Positions 27,495 through 35,513 are shown, counted from the stretch's first letter. The stretch: DNA of 64,000 nt from an uncultured Lachnospiraceae bacterium (GCA_947648875.1 CANSPM010000004.1:47904-111903), one strand, 5' to 3'. Numbers and translations are program-made. Notes: generated by a model from the letters alone, not told the origin.

Positions 27495-28548
27495 AAACGG
27501 CTCCGAGACTATTAAAAACGACTCCGTGACTATTAAAAACGGCTCCGAGACTATTAACAATGTTTCCGAGGCGACTAAGACCAAATGGAACTGGAAGCCT
27601 CACAGGCTGACGGATATAGAGAAAGACAAGATTAAGAAGTTTTTTATGGGTTCCCGGGAAAAAGAGGGCTTTTTGAAGCAGTTTGTGGTGTACGCGCTGC
27701 TGATCTGTATCGGATTTATCTATCTGTACCCGATCCTGTATATGCTCAGTAGTTCTCTGATGACGCTGGACGATCTGCTGGATACCTCCATCAACTGGAT
27801 TCCCAGCAGCTTTAATTTCAAGAATTATGCGCAGGCGGGGTCCAGCATGAATTTCTGGCCGGTACTGGGGCTGAGTATTATCGTGGCGGGAGTTCCCACT
27901 CTGCTCAATGTGCTGTCCTGCTCTGTGGTGGGCTATGGTTTGGCAAGGTTCGAGTTTCCGGGCAAAAAGATTATGATGGGTATTATCATCTTCACCTTTA
28001 TCCTGCCCAGCCAGGTAACCATGATTCCCACCTATGTGTTGTACTCGAACCTAAAAATACTCAGCACGCTGTGGGCCTTTGTGGTGCCCTCGCTGCTGGC
28101 CCAGGGCATCAACGCCTCGATCTTTATTCTGATTTTCTATCAGTTTTTTAAGCAGGTGCCCAAAGTACTGATAGAGGCGGCCCAGATCGACGGCGCGGGG
28201 TATTTCAAATCTTTTGTGCGAATCTCCCTGCCCTCAGCGGCTCCGGCGATTTTGACCGTGTTCCTGTTCTCCTTTGTGTGGTACTGGAATAATTCCTATC
28301 TGACCCGGATGTATGTGTCCGGCGTTATGACCCAGTCCAAGTGGACCACATTGGTGGTACAGCTACAGAAATTCGCCACCAATTTCAACAGTTACGCCCA
28401 GACGGAAGCCAGCGGCGCCACCACTCTGAACGAGTCCATCAGCATGGCCGGTACGATGCTCAGTATCCTGCCCATTCTGCTCATGTACTTTGTGCTCCAG
28501 AGATACTTCGTGGAAAGTATCGATCGGGTGGGCATCACGGGAGAATAA
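27424..28548 (+). CDS. Sugar ABC transporter permease (UgpE type) with N-terminal seven-residue repeats
   Basis: A 374-residue protein started at the ATG after AAAGGAGGGGAATCCGCA, lying inside the end of the previous gene. Residues 21-48 are four copies of a seven-residue unit (ETIKNGS, ETIKNDS, VTIKNGS, ETINNVS), encoded by a 21-bp tandem repeat. They form a polar cytoplasmic extension not found in ordinary permeases. Six membrane helices follow and the EAA loop is IEAAQIDGAGYFKSFVRISL. The extension may interact with the ATPase or be a neutral expansion. A strong terminator follows the gene. Confidence 0.9.
   Translation: MPGRSKKQGQSASTKPTTARETIKNGSETIKNDSVTIKNGSETINNVSEATKTKWNWKPHRLTDIEKDKIKKFFMGSREKEGFLKQFVVYALLICIGFIYLYPILYMLSSSLMTLDDLLDTSINWIPSSFNFKNYAQAGSSMNFWPVLGLSIIVAGVPTLLNVLSCSVVGYGLARFEFPGKKIMMGIIIFTFILPSQVTMIPTYVLYSNLKILSTLWAFVVPSLLAQGINASIFILIFYQFFKQVPKVLIEAAQIDGAGYFKSFVRISLPSAAPAILTVFLFSFVWYWNNSYLTRMYVSGVMTQSKWTTLVVQLQKFATNFNSYAQTEASGATTLNESISMAGTMLSILPILLMYFVLQRYFVESIDRVGITGE
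27484..27567 (+). repeat. 21-bp tandem repeat, four units
   Basis: Units of GAGACTATTAAAAACGGCTC(C) type, the last one diverged. The first unit still overlaps the end of the upstream permease gene. Confidence 0.85.
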
Positions 28549-28603
28549 GTAAAACTTGCTGATAAAATTACATAATAGGTTTAGTTACAGGTAATTTGCC
28601 TAG

Positions 28604-28645
28604 AGAAGATGCTGAAATAATTCACAATTTCAGCATCTTCTTTTA
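28604..28645 (+). terminator. Strong terminator dividing the transporter cluster
   Basis: A 15-bp perfect stem (AGAAGATGCTGAAAT and its complement) with an 8-nt loop, then TTT. It lies between the second permease pair and its binding protein, so the latter needs its own promoter or read-through. Confidence 0.85.
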
Positions 28646-28670
28646 GTAAATTTTTAATAAAATTTTAATA

Positions 28671-28701
28671 TTGACTAAAAAAGTTAAGTTTTTTCTATAA
28701 A
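28671..28701 (+). promoter_or_regulatory. Candidate promoter of the second binding-protein gene
   Basis: TTGACT (28671-28676) and TATAAA (28696-28701) with a 19-bp spacer, or CTATAA with 18 bp. It is placed directly after the terminator, with about 130 bp of leader before the ATG. Confidence 0.45.
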
Positions 28702-28837
28702 AGATATGGATTTTTCCCGGGAAATGTGATATAAATGTCTTATAAAGGAATTGAAGGATTTGCGCAGGTCCTCTGGCCTGGCGCGGAAGGCGGCTTTACA
28801 GACAGCCGCAGAACATTTTATTTAGGAGGAAAAAACT

Positions 28838-30421
28838 ATGAAAAAGAGAAGCAGGCTTTTGGCGTTACTGCTTTCCGCTTCCATGGTGGCAGGGCTGGCC
28901 GGATGTGGCAATGACAGCGGCAACGCGGGCGATGGCGGAGGAGATGGCAACAGCGGTAATACGGAGCGGGCCCAGGAGGTGGTGATTAACGGCATCACTT
29001 ATCATCCCGCCGCCGATCTGACATCCGACAATATTGAGTTGACCTATTTCCATTTTGACCAGGATGAGACGGTGAAATATCTGGCGGACAGATTTATGGA
29101 ACTGTACCCCAACATCAAGGTGAATGCGGTATATGAGAATGTGGCTACATATAATACGACCCTGAACACGCTGGTGAGCAACGGCAACGCTCCGGACTGC
29201 ATCATGTACTCCGATGCCGATTTCGCGCTGTCCAACATGCTGTTGGCGGATGTCTTCGAGTACTGGAACGCGGACCCGGAGACCCAGAATCTGGCGGATA
29301 CCGTAAACAGTGCGGGCCTGGGCACCTTCCAGACCAGCGGACGGTTTGGCGTGCCTGTGAAGTTCTTCCCCGGCGTGATGTATGTGGACCGCAATGTGCT
29401 GGAGACTTTGAACGTGGATGTACCCGGCATGGATTGGACCTGGAGCGAGATGATCCAGCTGATCAAGGACTGCACCGTACTGGATTCCCCGGACGGTATG
29501 GCCTATTACGGGCTGGGCGTTCTGAACAGACTGGATTCCTACTACGGCATCGCTGCCAGCCAGGATATTATTGGAGAATTTGGCTACAACGGAAAGACTT
29601 TTGACTTGAGCGTGTGGGCCGTGGGTGAGCAGGATTTCGCGGATCTGAAACTGGGCGGCTATGTGGCTCCCGCCGTTGAGACTCAGGAGAATGAAGACTG
29701 GTCGGGAGACTGGGAGAAGTGGTTTGGCTCAACAGGCCATGTGGCCATGTTCTCCGAGGCATTCTGGACCTATCAGGGCACCTGGGCGACAGAGGCTTTT
29801 AACGATTTGAATCTGGATGTCATTCCCTTTGTAGTGCCTGCCGTTTCCGAGCAGGACGCGGGTTCGGACCATCATTCCATCGCCACCATCGACTTTGGCG
29901 GCGTGACCACCGGTTCCAAGTATCCCCGTGAGGCCTACGAGTTGCTGAAATTTATGAGCTTTGGCATAGACGGCTGGAAGACGAGGCTGGAGGCTTACAA
30001 TGACGAGTCCATCGTAAATGCTTCCGGTCTGGCGCTGAAATATGACGTTATGCCCGCTCCCATCACCAAGGATGCGGAAGTCTGGGACAGCTATATCGCC
30101 ATGTACACCAAGGGCATGGACGAGGAACATGTGGCGCACTGGAAGAATTATTTCGCCAGTTGCATGCAGCCTATTCCCTTCGGCTGGACATCCATTGCCG
30201 GTTACTGGAACTACTGTGACGAATACTTCAACAAGATCGGCATCCATGATAAGGTGGACAGCGGTGCGTCCAAGGCAGCTGACTTTGCCACGGAGGCAAC
30301 CGAGAAGGCGAATCTGTACCATGCACAGGCTATGATTGATTACTTTGGCCCCGGCGGGTATAATGTGCTGTCCGACGAGGAACTTGCGGCGTATGAGCAG
30401 CAGGTTGCTGATAACTCATAG
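28838..30421 (+). CDS. Sugar-binding lipoprotein of an ABC transporter (family 1)
   Basis: A 527-residue protein with a lipoprotein signal (GLAGCG, Cys23), a Gly/Asn-rich linker and a family 1 solute-binding fold. Visible pieces are YFHFDQDETVKYLADRFMEL, NGNAPDCIMYSDADFA, and FFPGVMYVDRNVLETL. AGGAGGAAAAAACT precedes the ATG. It is the probable receptor of the permease pair just upstream, though separated from them by a terminator and promoter, which would let the receptor be made in excess. The ligand is not deducible from sequence; the surroundings point to arabinose- or xylose-containing oligomers. Confidence 0.9.
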   Translation: MKKRSRLLALLLSASMVAGLAGCGNDSGNAGDGGGDGNSGNTERAQEVVINGITYHPAADLTSDNIELTYFHFDQDETVKYLADRFMELYPNIKVNAVYENVATYNTTLNTLVSNGNAPDCIMYSDADFALSNMLLADVFEYWNADPETQNLADTVNSAGLGTFQTSGRFGVPVKFFPGVMYVDRNVLETLNVDVPGMDWTWSEMIQLIKDCTVLDSPDGMAYYGLGVLNRLDSYYGIAASQDIIGEFGYNGKTFDLSVWAVGEQDFADLKLGGYVAPAVETQENEDWSGDWEKWFGSTGHVAMFSEAFWTYQGTWATEAFNDLNLDVIPFVVPAVSEQDAGSDHHSIATIDFGGVTTGSKYPREAYELLKFMSFGIDGWKTRLEAYNDESIVNASGLALKYDVMPAPITKDAEVWDSYIAMYTKGMDEEHVAHWKNYFASCMQPIPFGWTSIAGYWNYCDEYFNKIGIHDKVDSGASKAADFATEATEKANLYHAQAMIDYFGPGGYNVLSDEELAAYEQQVADNS

Positions 30422-30456
30422 ATCATGAAAACGATTAAATGCAGGAGGAGTAAAAA

Positions 30457-32055
30457 ATGAAAAAGAAAGTTTTTGCGGCACTGTTAAGTGCCACCATGGT
30501 AATGTCCATGATGACTGCCTGCGGCAATGAGCCCGCGCAGCAGCCCTCAGACGAGTCTACCCAGGAGAGCAGCGCCGAACCCGGCAGCGTGGAGGGGAGC
30601 AGTGAACCTGTCACAGAGAGTTCGGAGCCTGCTATAGATAGCTCAGAGCCTGCGGTAGAGAGCTCCGAAGAGCCTGTGGGCGGCCTGGCTGAGGCGGAAC
30701 CCCTGCCCGAGGCGCTGTATCACTTTGCCATGGACGGAACCGACGAGGGCATTCTGACCATGATTCAGTCCGAGGACAAGGGCGGCAATACCGGCGCTAC
30801 CTTTGGCGTGGTGGAGAGTTCCACCTATGTGGATAAGGAGGGCGCGGAGCAGCCCATCGTTGTGCAGTACGCGGACGGCCCTGTGGGCAAGTGTACTTAC
30901 ATTGACGGAAACTTTGGCCTCAAGCTTCCCGTGGAAGCGCTTAATACCAATGAGTATACCATTTCCTTCTGGCTGAATGCCGACAGGCTTTCCAACTATG
31001 GCCCTACTTTGCAGATCGGCAGCGATATGGGGATGGCAGATACGGATGAAGGCGTGACCGTGAAATGGATCAATGTGACGCAGACCGAGTGGGGTGCCAA
31101 CAATGCCAAGATTTTCCCTGTGGTATGGGACAGAAACTCCGAGACCGGCGTATGGCCCTGGGTATACGCAGCGGATGATTCCATCCATGGCAAAAAAGAG
31201 TGGGTTCTGGTAACGCTGGTAGCTACAGGCGATCAGTATAATTTCGCGGATGACGGGCTGGACAGAATTGCCGCAAAGTTCTATCTCAACGGCGAACTGG
31301 CATTTGACGCCGCCGAGGGTACCTATGGCGGCCTGGCTCCGGATGTGCTGACGGCGGATGATAACTTCGAGTGTCTGTTTGGCATTAACTACTGGGATAG
31401 CATCTTCAAGGGATTTGTGGATGAGGTATATTTCTTTGATAAGGCTCTGACCGACGGTCAGGTGGCGAGCCTGTTCCTGGAGGGCAATCCCAGCGTTGAA
31501 TCTGTGGCGGAGGCTCCTGCGGAGACTGAGAGCGAGGCCGAACCCGTTGCCATCGACCACAGCGCGGTGACCACCACGGGAACCGTTGTGGGCGCCACCG
31601 ATTGCAGCACAGGTTTCTGGAGCGCATTTTCTGAAGTAGTGGCTGTTCCCTCCGGCGAGTCCGTGACCGTAAACTTTGTAAACTACACCAGCGGCCTGGA
31701 GAACTGGCACAACTTTGCGGTAGTTTTGCAAAATGTAGCCGATGCACATTCTGCGGATGACAATGCAGACTACAAAGAGTACGGTGTGATGCGTGCCGAC
31801 AACTTCGGTTGGGGCGGCGGCTATGACGGCATTGCCACGGCGGAGTGCGACTGGAACTGGGATACTTTTAAGACCGACATGGACGGCGCGAACGTGGAAC
31901 TGACCATTACCAACAATGGCGATACTGCTGATGTGAAAGCGGTGGTTACCACTGCGGGCGGTACGGTATACAATCAGTCCTACACCGGTGTGGCTGTGGA
32001 CGGTGATCTGTACTACTGCCTGACGCTGGAGAACGCGTTCCTGGACATCCAGTAA
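30457..32055 (+). CDS. LamG-domain surface lipoprotein
   Basis: A 532-residue lipoprotein (lipobox MTAC, Cys22) with a long Ser/Glu/Pro linker of short repeats (SSEPVTE, SSEPAID, SSEPAVE). Residues about 85-310 form a LamG/jelly-roll lectin-like domain (EYTISFWLNADRLSNYGPTL, then WVLVTLVATGD, FKGFVDEVYFFDKALTDGQV). Residues about 375-532 are a second beta-sandwich (STGFWSAFSEVVAVPSGESV, ENWHNFAVVLQN). No catalytic site is visible, so glycan binding at the cell surface is the likely role, feeding the neighbouring transporter. AGGAGGAGTAAAAA precedes the start and a strong terminator follows. Confidence 0.8.
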   Translation: MKKKVFAALLSATMVMSMMTACGNEPAQQPSDESTQESSAEPGSVEGSSEPVTESSEPAIDSSEPAVESSEEPVGGLAEAEPLPEALYHFAMDGTDEGILTMIQSEDKGGNTGATFGVVESSTYVDKEGAEQPIVVQYADGPVGKCTYIDGNFGLKLPVEALNTNEYTISFWLNADRLSNYGPTLQIGSDMGMADTDEGVTVKWINVTQTEWGANNAKIFPVVWDRNSETGVWPWVYAADDSIHGKKEWVLVTLVATGDQYNFADDGLDRIAAKFYLNGELAFDAAEGTYGGLAPDVLTADDNFECLFGINYWDSIFKGFVDEVYFFDKALTDGQVASLFLEGNPSVESVAEAPAETESEAEPVAIDHSAVTTTGTVVGATDCSTGFWSAFSEVVAVPSGESVTVNFVNYTSGLENWHNFAVVLQNVADAHSADDNADYKEYGVMRADNFGWGGGYDGIATAECDWNWDTFKTDMDGANVELTITNNGDTADVKAVVTTAGGTVYNQSYTGVAVDGDLYYCLTLENAFLDIQ

Positions 32056-32068
32056 ATTGCAGACAGTG

Positions 32069-32113
32069 AATCAAAAAAGGAGTTGTCGTAAACAGACAAC
32101 TTCTTTTTTGATT
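32069..32113 (+). terminator. Terminator after the LamG lipoprotein gene
   Basis: A long stem (AATCAAAAAAGGAGTTGTC with its near-perfect complement), 7-nt loop, with a T6 inside the right arm. It separates the sugar-uptake operon from the AT-rich three-gene operon. Confidence 0.8.
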
Positions 32114-32295
32114 TATGTCAATTGAAGACTGGCGAAGCGTGGATTCTATTATTTCCCGGCAGAAGAGCAAAAAAACATTGTAAATGCTGTAAAGCAGGCG
32201 TATACTGTACGCAGGTACCGATGCCGGGAAATTCTATATTTTTTCTGAAAGATCCGGACATATGGCGGACATTGTATCAGATAGGGAGAAGACAG

Positions 32296-32904
32296 ATGAT
32301 TAAATATTTCAGGTATAACAGCCCATGGGAACAATTTGAGGAGGCTGTAAAGCAGCTGAAGGATTTATTGGAGCGGAAGAAGGCTTTTTGGCTGATCGGC
32401 TTTTTGAAGGATATTGATATCCTGGTAGATGAATCTGAGGGTAAGGTATCAGAAGAAACGGAAAATATTATAGATGATGAGATTCTATATCTGGTTCGTG
32501 GCATCCTGAATAATAAACAATTGGATTACGAAAGCATCAAACGGGGCATATGTCGCAATTATGAGAATATTCCGGAAGAGGATCTGGAGGCTTCCGTCGT
32601 GAGTATGTCCAACAAACTGGAGCTTGTGAAGGATACCTTTGAGATGGATGAATTATTGAGGCGATATAAACTGAAAAAGAATTCGGTAATTCATAAAATG
32701 TCCGGTTTTGATTTTAATATAATTACACAGAGTCTGCCGCCAGACAGGGAAGAGGTAAAATGTGCGGTAATCAATCTTTCCACTCAAAAAAGGATAGCGG
32801 AAAATGAGAAGGAAAAGGATATTTCCTTTATATGTGATAAGGATGACGTTGATGTCTTGATTCAGCTGCTGCAAATGGTCAAGACGGGGATGGAGGGCTG
32901 TTGA
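32296..32904 (+). CDS. Unknown protein A of an AT-rich three-gene operon
   Basis: A 202-residue protein from the ATG at 32296, preceded by GGGAGAAGACAG. The N-terminal 140 residues look helical and charged (EEAVKQLKDLLERKKAFWL, LDYESIKRGICRNYENI). The last 50 residues read as two strands and a helix (VKCAVINLSTQK, KDISFICDKDDVDVLIQLL). No signal peptide, membrane segment or known catalytic motif is visible. I do not recognise the family. The stop is one base from the GTG start of the next gene, so the two are probably translated together. Base composition is clearly more AT-rich than the flanking sugar genes, suggesting transfer. Confidence 0.75.
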   Translation: MIKYFRYNSPWEQFEEAVKQLKDLLERKKAFWLIGFLKDIDILVDESEGKVSEETENIIDDEILYLVRGILNNKQLDYESIKRGICRNYENIPEEDLEASVVSMSNKLELVKDTFEMDELLRRYKLKKNSVIHKMSGFDFNIITQSLPPDREEVKCAVINLSTQKRIAENEKEKDISFICDKDDVDVLIQLLQMVKTGMEGC

Positions 32905-32905
32905 A

Positions 32906-33502
32906 GTGGCAAAGGTTCAACAGGAATTATGGCAAAAATCATGTACGGACCCACAGGATTTATTCAATAGGCTTATGTTTATGAAAATGGAAGCCATAAG
33001 CAAGGATCTGGAAAATTTAGAAATGAGGACGGACAGAGTTGCGGGTCATGATTTATTAAATAGCCGATGGAAAGACTTGTCTGCCTGTGAAGAGACAAAA
33101 CATAAAGCGATTACAAGGAAAGCGGACCAAGCCGACGCAACGGAGCTATTGCGGGAATGTAGTGATATTTCGAAGCGGGCCATAGAGATCCTGTCGAAAT
33201 GGAGCGAGTTTCAGGATATAAAATTGCAGATTCAATTTGCGGCGGTTATAGTGGGAAAGATCGACAGACTGAAAAGAAATGCGTCTATCCAGTCAGATGA
33301 TATAAAAAGAAAAATCTGTACGCTGCTGAGAAATGTGATCCGATTAAATGTTGCGGAGGATTTGTTTTCACAGGACCAAATTGAGTTGCTGAAAAAGGGT
33401 TTTATGCTGTTGGATGCGGATGGTCTCAAAAGGGAGGATTTGTTTGAACTGAACAGAGAGCTGCGAAAAGAGAATTTGATGACAATGCCGGCTTGGGAGT
33501 AG
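32906..33502 (+). CDS. Unknown helical protein B of the AT-rich three-gene operon
   Basis: A 198-residue protein started at a GTG one base after the stop of protein A, with GGAGGG upstream. It appears entirely helical and strongly charged, with segments such as NRLMFMKMEAISKDLENLEM, SKRAIEILSKWSEFQDIKLQ and QDQIELLKKGFMLLDADG. No catalytic motif is seen, so it may be an adaptor, an inhibitor or a structural partner. The stop is two bases before the ATG of the PIN-like gene. No family is recognised. Tight packing of all three genes suggests fixed stoichiometry. Confidence 0.75.
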   Translation: MAKVQQELWQKSCTDPQDLFNRLMFMKMEAISKDLENLEMRTDRVAGHDLLNSRWKDLSACEETKHKAITRKADQADATELLRECSDISKRAIEILSKWSEFQDIKLQIQFAAVIVGKIDRLKRNASIQSDDIKRKICTLLRNVIRLNVAEDLFSQDQIELLKKGFMLLDADGLKREDLFELNRELRKENLMTMPAWE

Positions 33503-33504
33503 AG

Positions 33505-34266
33505 ATGGATTTACTATTAGATACGACGATACAGATTGACAGAATTACCGGTACAAGAGAGCGGCAGAGCGCCGTTAAGGAAAAGTTGAGAGGGAACGAG
33601 CTGTTCTGCTCCACCTATGTGCTGGGCGAATATTACAGCAATATCGTAACCGATCTGGTGACGTTATATGGGTTGTTCCTGATGGACGCAGATCCGGCAG
33701 AAACGATGAAAAGGATTACGGAGCGCGTGTTTGGCAGAAGCCAATCAAGGGCAATGAAATTGTTTGCCAATATTTTATCAATTTGCGATTCAGACGAGGA
33801 ACAAATCAAAGATACGTTCTTACTGTATATGGATTTGATACAGGATGAATTTTATGCGGATGTCAAAGAGATGTTAGATAGTACGCAATGTGCCCGTGCA
33901 AATAGGAGAATTGCGTATGAGGATGGCGTACCTTTTTTACCCGTTGTCAGCTGCGCAAAAGGAAAAAAAGTTTGTGAAATCTGCTCTTTTTGGAAAAATG
34001 CGGAGCAAGAAGCAGAGAAACTTGCTGAAATTGACGGAATAGACGAGAAAATAAGGAGCATAATAAAAAAAGCAAGGGACAGCGAGCAGGAATTTCAGGG
34101 GAAAAACTGCTGGACTCTGGGAGATGTGATCATTTCGGTAGAAGCCCTGAAAGGTTTACAGAATCCCGGTGTGTGCAGCAGCAATAAGAAAGATTTCCAG
34201 CCAATTTGCGACGCGATTGGAATAGGGCTTGCGGTTCCTGATTATTCCTGGAAAAAGCATACATAA
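33505..34266 (+). CDS. PIN-like nuclease candidate with cysteine-rich insertion
   Basis: A 253-residue protein from the ATG at 33505 (GGGAG just upstream). The ends of the chain fit the PIN-domain signature: Asp6 in LLLDTTIQID, Glu42 in STYVLGEYY, Asp207 in WTLGDVIISVEAL, and Asp230 in SSNKKDF followed by a strand (GLAVPDY). Ordinary VapC toxins have about 130 residues. Here some 100 extra residues are inserted between Glu42 and Asp207, with Cys129, Cys150, Cys157 and Cys160 (CEIC) as a possible zinc site. PIN proteins cut RNA with metal ions bound by these acids. Reading this as a nuclease is inference from the motif pattern. It is the last gene of the operon. Confidence 0.65.
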   Translation: MDLLLDTTIQIDRITGTRERQSAVKEKLRGNELFCSTYVLGEYYSNIVTDLVTLYGLFLMDADPAETMKRITERVFGRSQSRAMKLFANILSICDSDEEQIKDTFLLYMDLIQDEFYADVKEMLDSTQCARANRRIAYEDGVPFLPVVSCAKGKKVCEICSFWKNAEQEAEKLAEIDGIDEKIRSIIKKARDSEQEFQGKNCWTLGDVIISVEALKGLQNPGVCSSNKKDFQPICDAIGIGLAVPDYSWKKHT

Positions 34267-34270
34267 AATG

Positions 34271-34320
34271 CCACAGCGGCATCCCCCTGGAGACATATCC
34301 CCTTTGGGGGGACGCTGTGG
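34271..34320 (-). terminator. Hairpin between the PIN-like gene and the convergent ArsR-type gene
   Basis: An 8-bp perfect outer stem (CCACAGCG / CGCTGTGG) with a partly paired C/G-rich interior. On the minus strand it is followed by CATTTTAT, a weak U-run, so it probably ends the regulator transcript. Confidence 0.45.
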
Positions 34321-34331
34321 AGAGTGGATGT

Positions 34332-35258
34332 TCACCCCTCATTCTCTTCCTCATAATAGGCCTTAACCTTGATGGCCTGGTTGTAATCCCCGAAATCCTC
34401 TCCAAACAGGGTACATCCCCCCACATTGGCGGTATCCCGGGGTACCTCGAACCGAAAACTGATATAGCTGTTGTAGTTCAGATTCAGATCCTGCACAGTC
34501 ACATCGGAAATTTTTTTGGTGCCATCAATAAAGCAGCCCTCGTTGTTGATAATCAGCGTTTTTAACAGCCCGTATTGATTGAGCAGCTCCGGCCACCACG
34601 CAGGGCAGAGATAGCCCTTGCGGGCGCCGAAATCCCCGGGGCTCACCCACATGCCCAGATGGATTCCGTTGAGAGAGAAATGTATGTCTGAGGGGTAGTC
34701 CTCGTTGTACTCAGGACATTCCGAGGAGATCTCAAAGGAAATCTGCAATTCGGTCAGCGTCTGACCGGCCTGTAGGTGATTGGGCAGATTATACTCCACG
34801 TAGCCGCTGCCAAACCATAGAATACCGGCCTTGAAGCGCTCCGGAAAGGAAAAAACCCTGGCATCGTCCAGAGAGCCGATGATATCTTTGTTGGTGGCCA
34901 GGCCGCAGGTGGGAGCCACACTACAGGTGGTATAATAACCGACCTGGATATCGTCGGTATAGCAGTGCCGCGCGTCCTTGATGGGCGCAAGGTCGATCAT
35001 CAGCCGGTCATACCGGGGACGAATGATTTTCATGGTTCCCCTCTTGCCGGAGGTGGTGCGGATTTTCACCAGACCCGCCTCCTCCAGCTTGCTCACATGC
35101 ATGGAGATGGCGCCGTTGGTCAGCCCCAGGGCCTCCGCCAGATCGTTCATACTCAACTTGTCGTCCCGGTAGATCATCTCCATGATTTTCAGACGCATGG
35201 GAGTGCTCAGTGCCTTAAATACGGCCTCAGCCTCTCCGATTGATTGAAAGTATAACAT
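34332..35258 (-). CDS. ArsR-type winged-helix regulator with a large C-terminal domain
   Basis: A 308-residue protein from the ATG at 35258 (GAATGAGGCAGCT upstream). Residues about 5-85 form a winged helix of the ArsR class (FKALSTPMRLKIMEMIYRDD, LAEALGLTNGAISMHVSKLE, AGLVKIRTTSGKRG). The remaining 220 residues are a beta-rich domain (ILWFGSGYVEYNLPNHLQAG, HFSLNGIHLGMWVSPGDFG), much larger than in metal sensors and without metal-site cysteine clusters. This suggests a sugar-responsive regulator. It is divergent from the intracellular GH51 gene, making it the likely local repressor. The domain call is secure; the ligand is inferred. Confidence 0.8.
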   Translation of the reverse strand: MLYFQSIGEAEAVFKALSTPMRLKIMEMIYRDDKLSMNDLAEALGLTNGAISMHVSKLEEAGLVKIRTTSGKRGTMKIIRPRYDRLMIDLAPIKDARHCYTDDIQVGYYTTCSVAPTCGLATNKDIIGSLDDARVFSFPERFKAGILWFGSGYVEYNLPNHLQAGQTLTELQISFEISSECPEYNEDYPSDIHFSLNGIHLGMWVSPGDFGARKGYLCPAWWPELLNQYGLLKTLIINNEGCFIDGTKKISDVTVQDLNLNYNSYISFRFEVPRDTANVGGCTLFGEDFGDYNQAIKVKAYYEEENEG

Positions 35259-35341
35259 AGCTGCCTCATTCCTGCGCATCACAGGTTATGTCTGCGATAT
35301 TGCATATATTCATCAATTCATTTTGGATTTTCCTAACATTC

Positions 35342-35369
35342 ATTATAGCATTTCATAAGGTAAAGTCAA
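35342..35369 (-). promoter_or_regulatory. Promoter of the ArsR-type regulator gene
   Basis: On the minus strand TTGACT (35364-35369), 16-bp spacer and a perfect TATAAT (35342-35347), about 85 bp before the start codon. Confidence 0.65.
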
Positions 35370-35386
35370 TGATATAATAGTTCAAA

Positions 35387-35406
35387 GTTTCTTATATTCA
35401 AGAAAC
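35387..35406. promoter_or_regulatory. Candidate operator: 7-bp inverted repeat
   Basis: GTTTCTT and AAGAAAC arms with a 6-bp centre lie between the two divergent promoters, a position expected for an operator of the ArsR-type regulator. Binding is not shown. Confidence 0.4.
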
Positions 35407-35484
35407 ATTTGTACTGCTTTAACGAAAAGTAGAAATGCCCAAAAATAACCGATAAAATATGTGAAACTTATTTTACGGATTTTA

Positions 35485-35513
35485 TTGACATAAAGCAAAA
35501 TTCATAATACTAT
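35485..35513 (+). promoter_or_regulatory. Strong promoter of the intracellular GH51-GH43 operon
   Basis: Consensus TTGACA (35485-35490), 17-bp spacer, TACTAT (35508-35513). The start codon lies 85 bp downstream. Confidence 0.7.

Noticed and set aside
27484..27567. CRISPR-like or attachment-site repeats
   Set aside because: Four contiguous 21-bp units encoding a seven-residue repeat; no spacers or integrase nearby.
32122..32295. N-terminal extension of protein A of the three-gene operon
   Set aside because: The frame is open upstream to 32122, but only the ATG at 32296 has a ribosome binding site; the extension would begin at the terminator hairpin.
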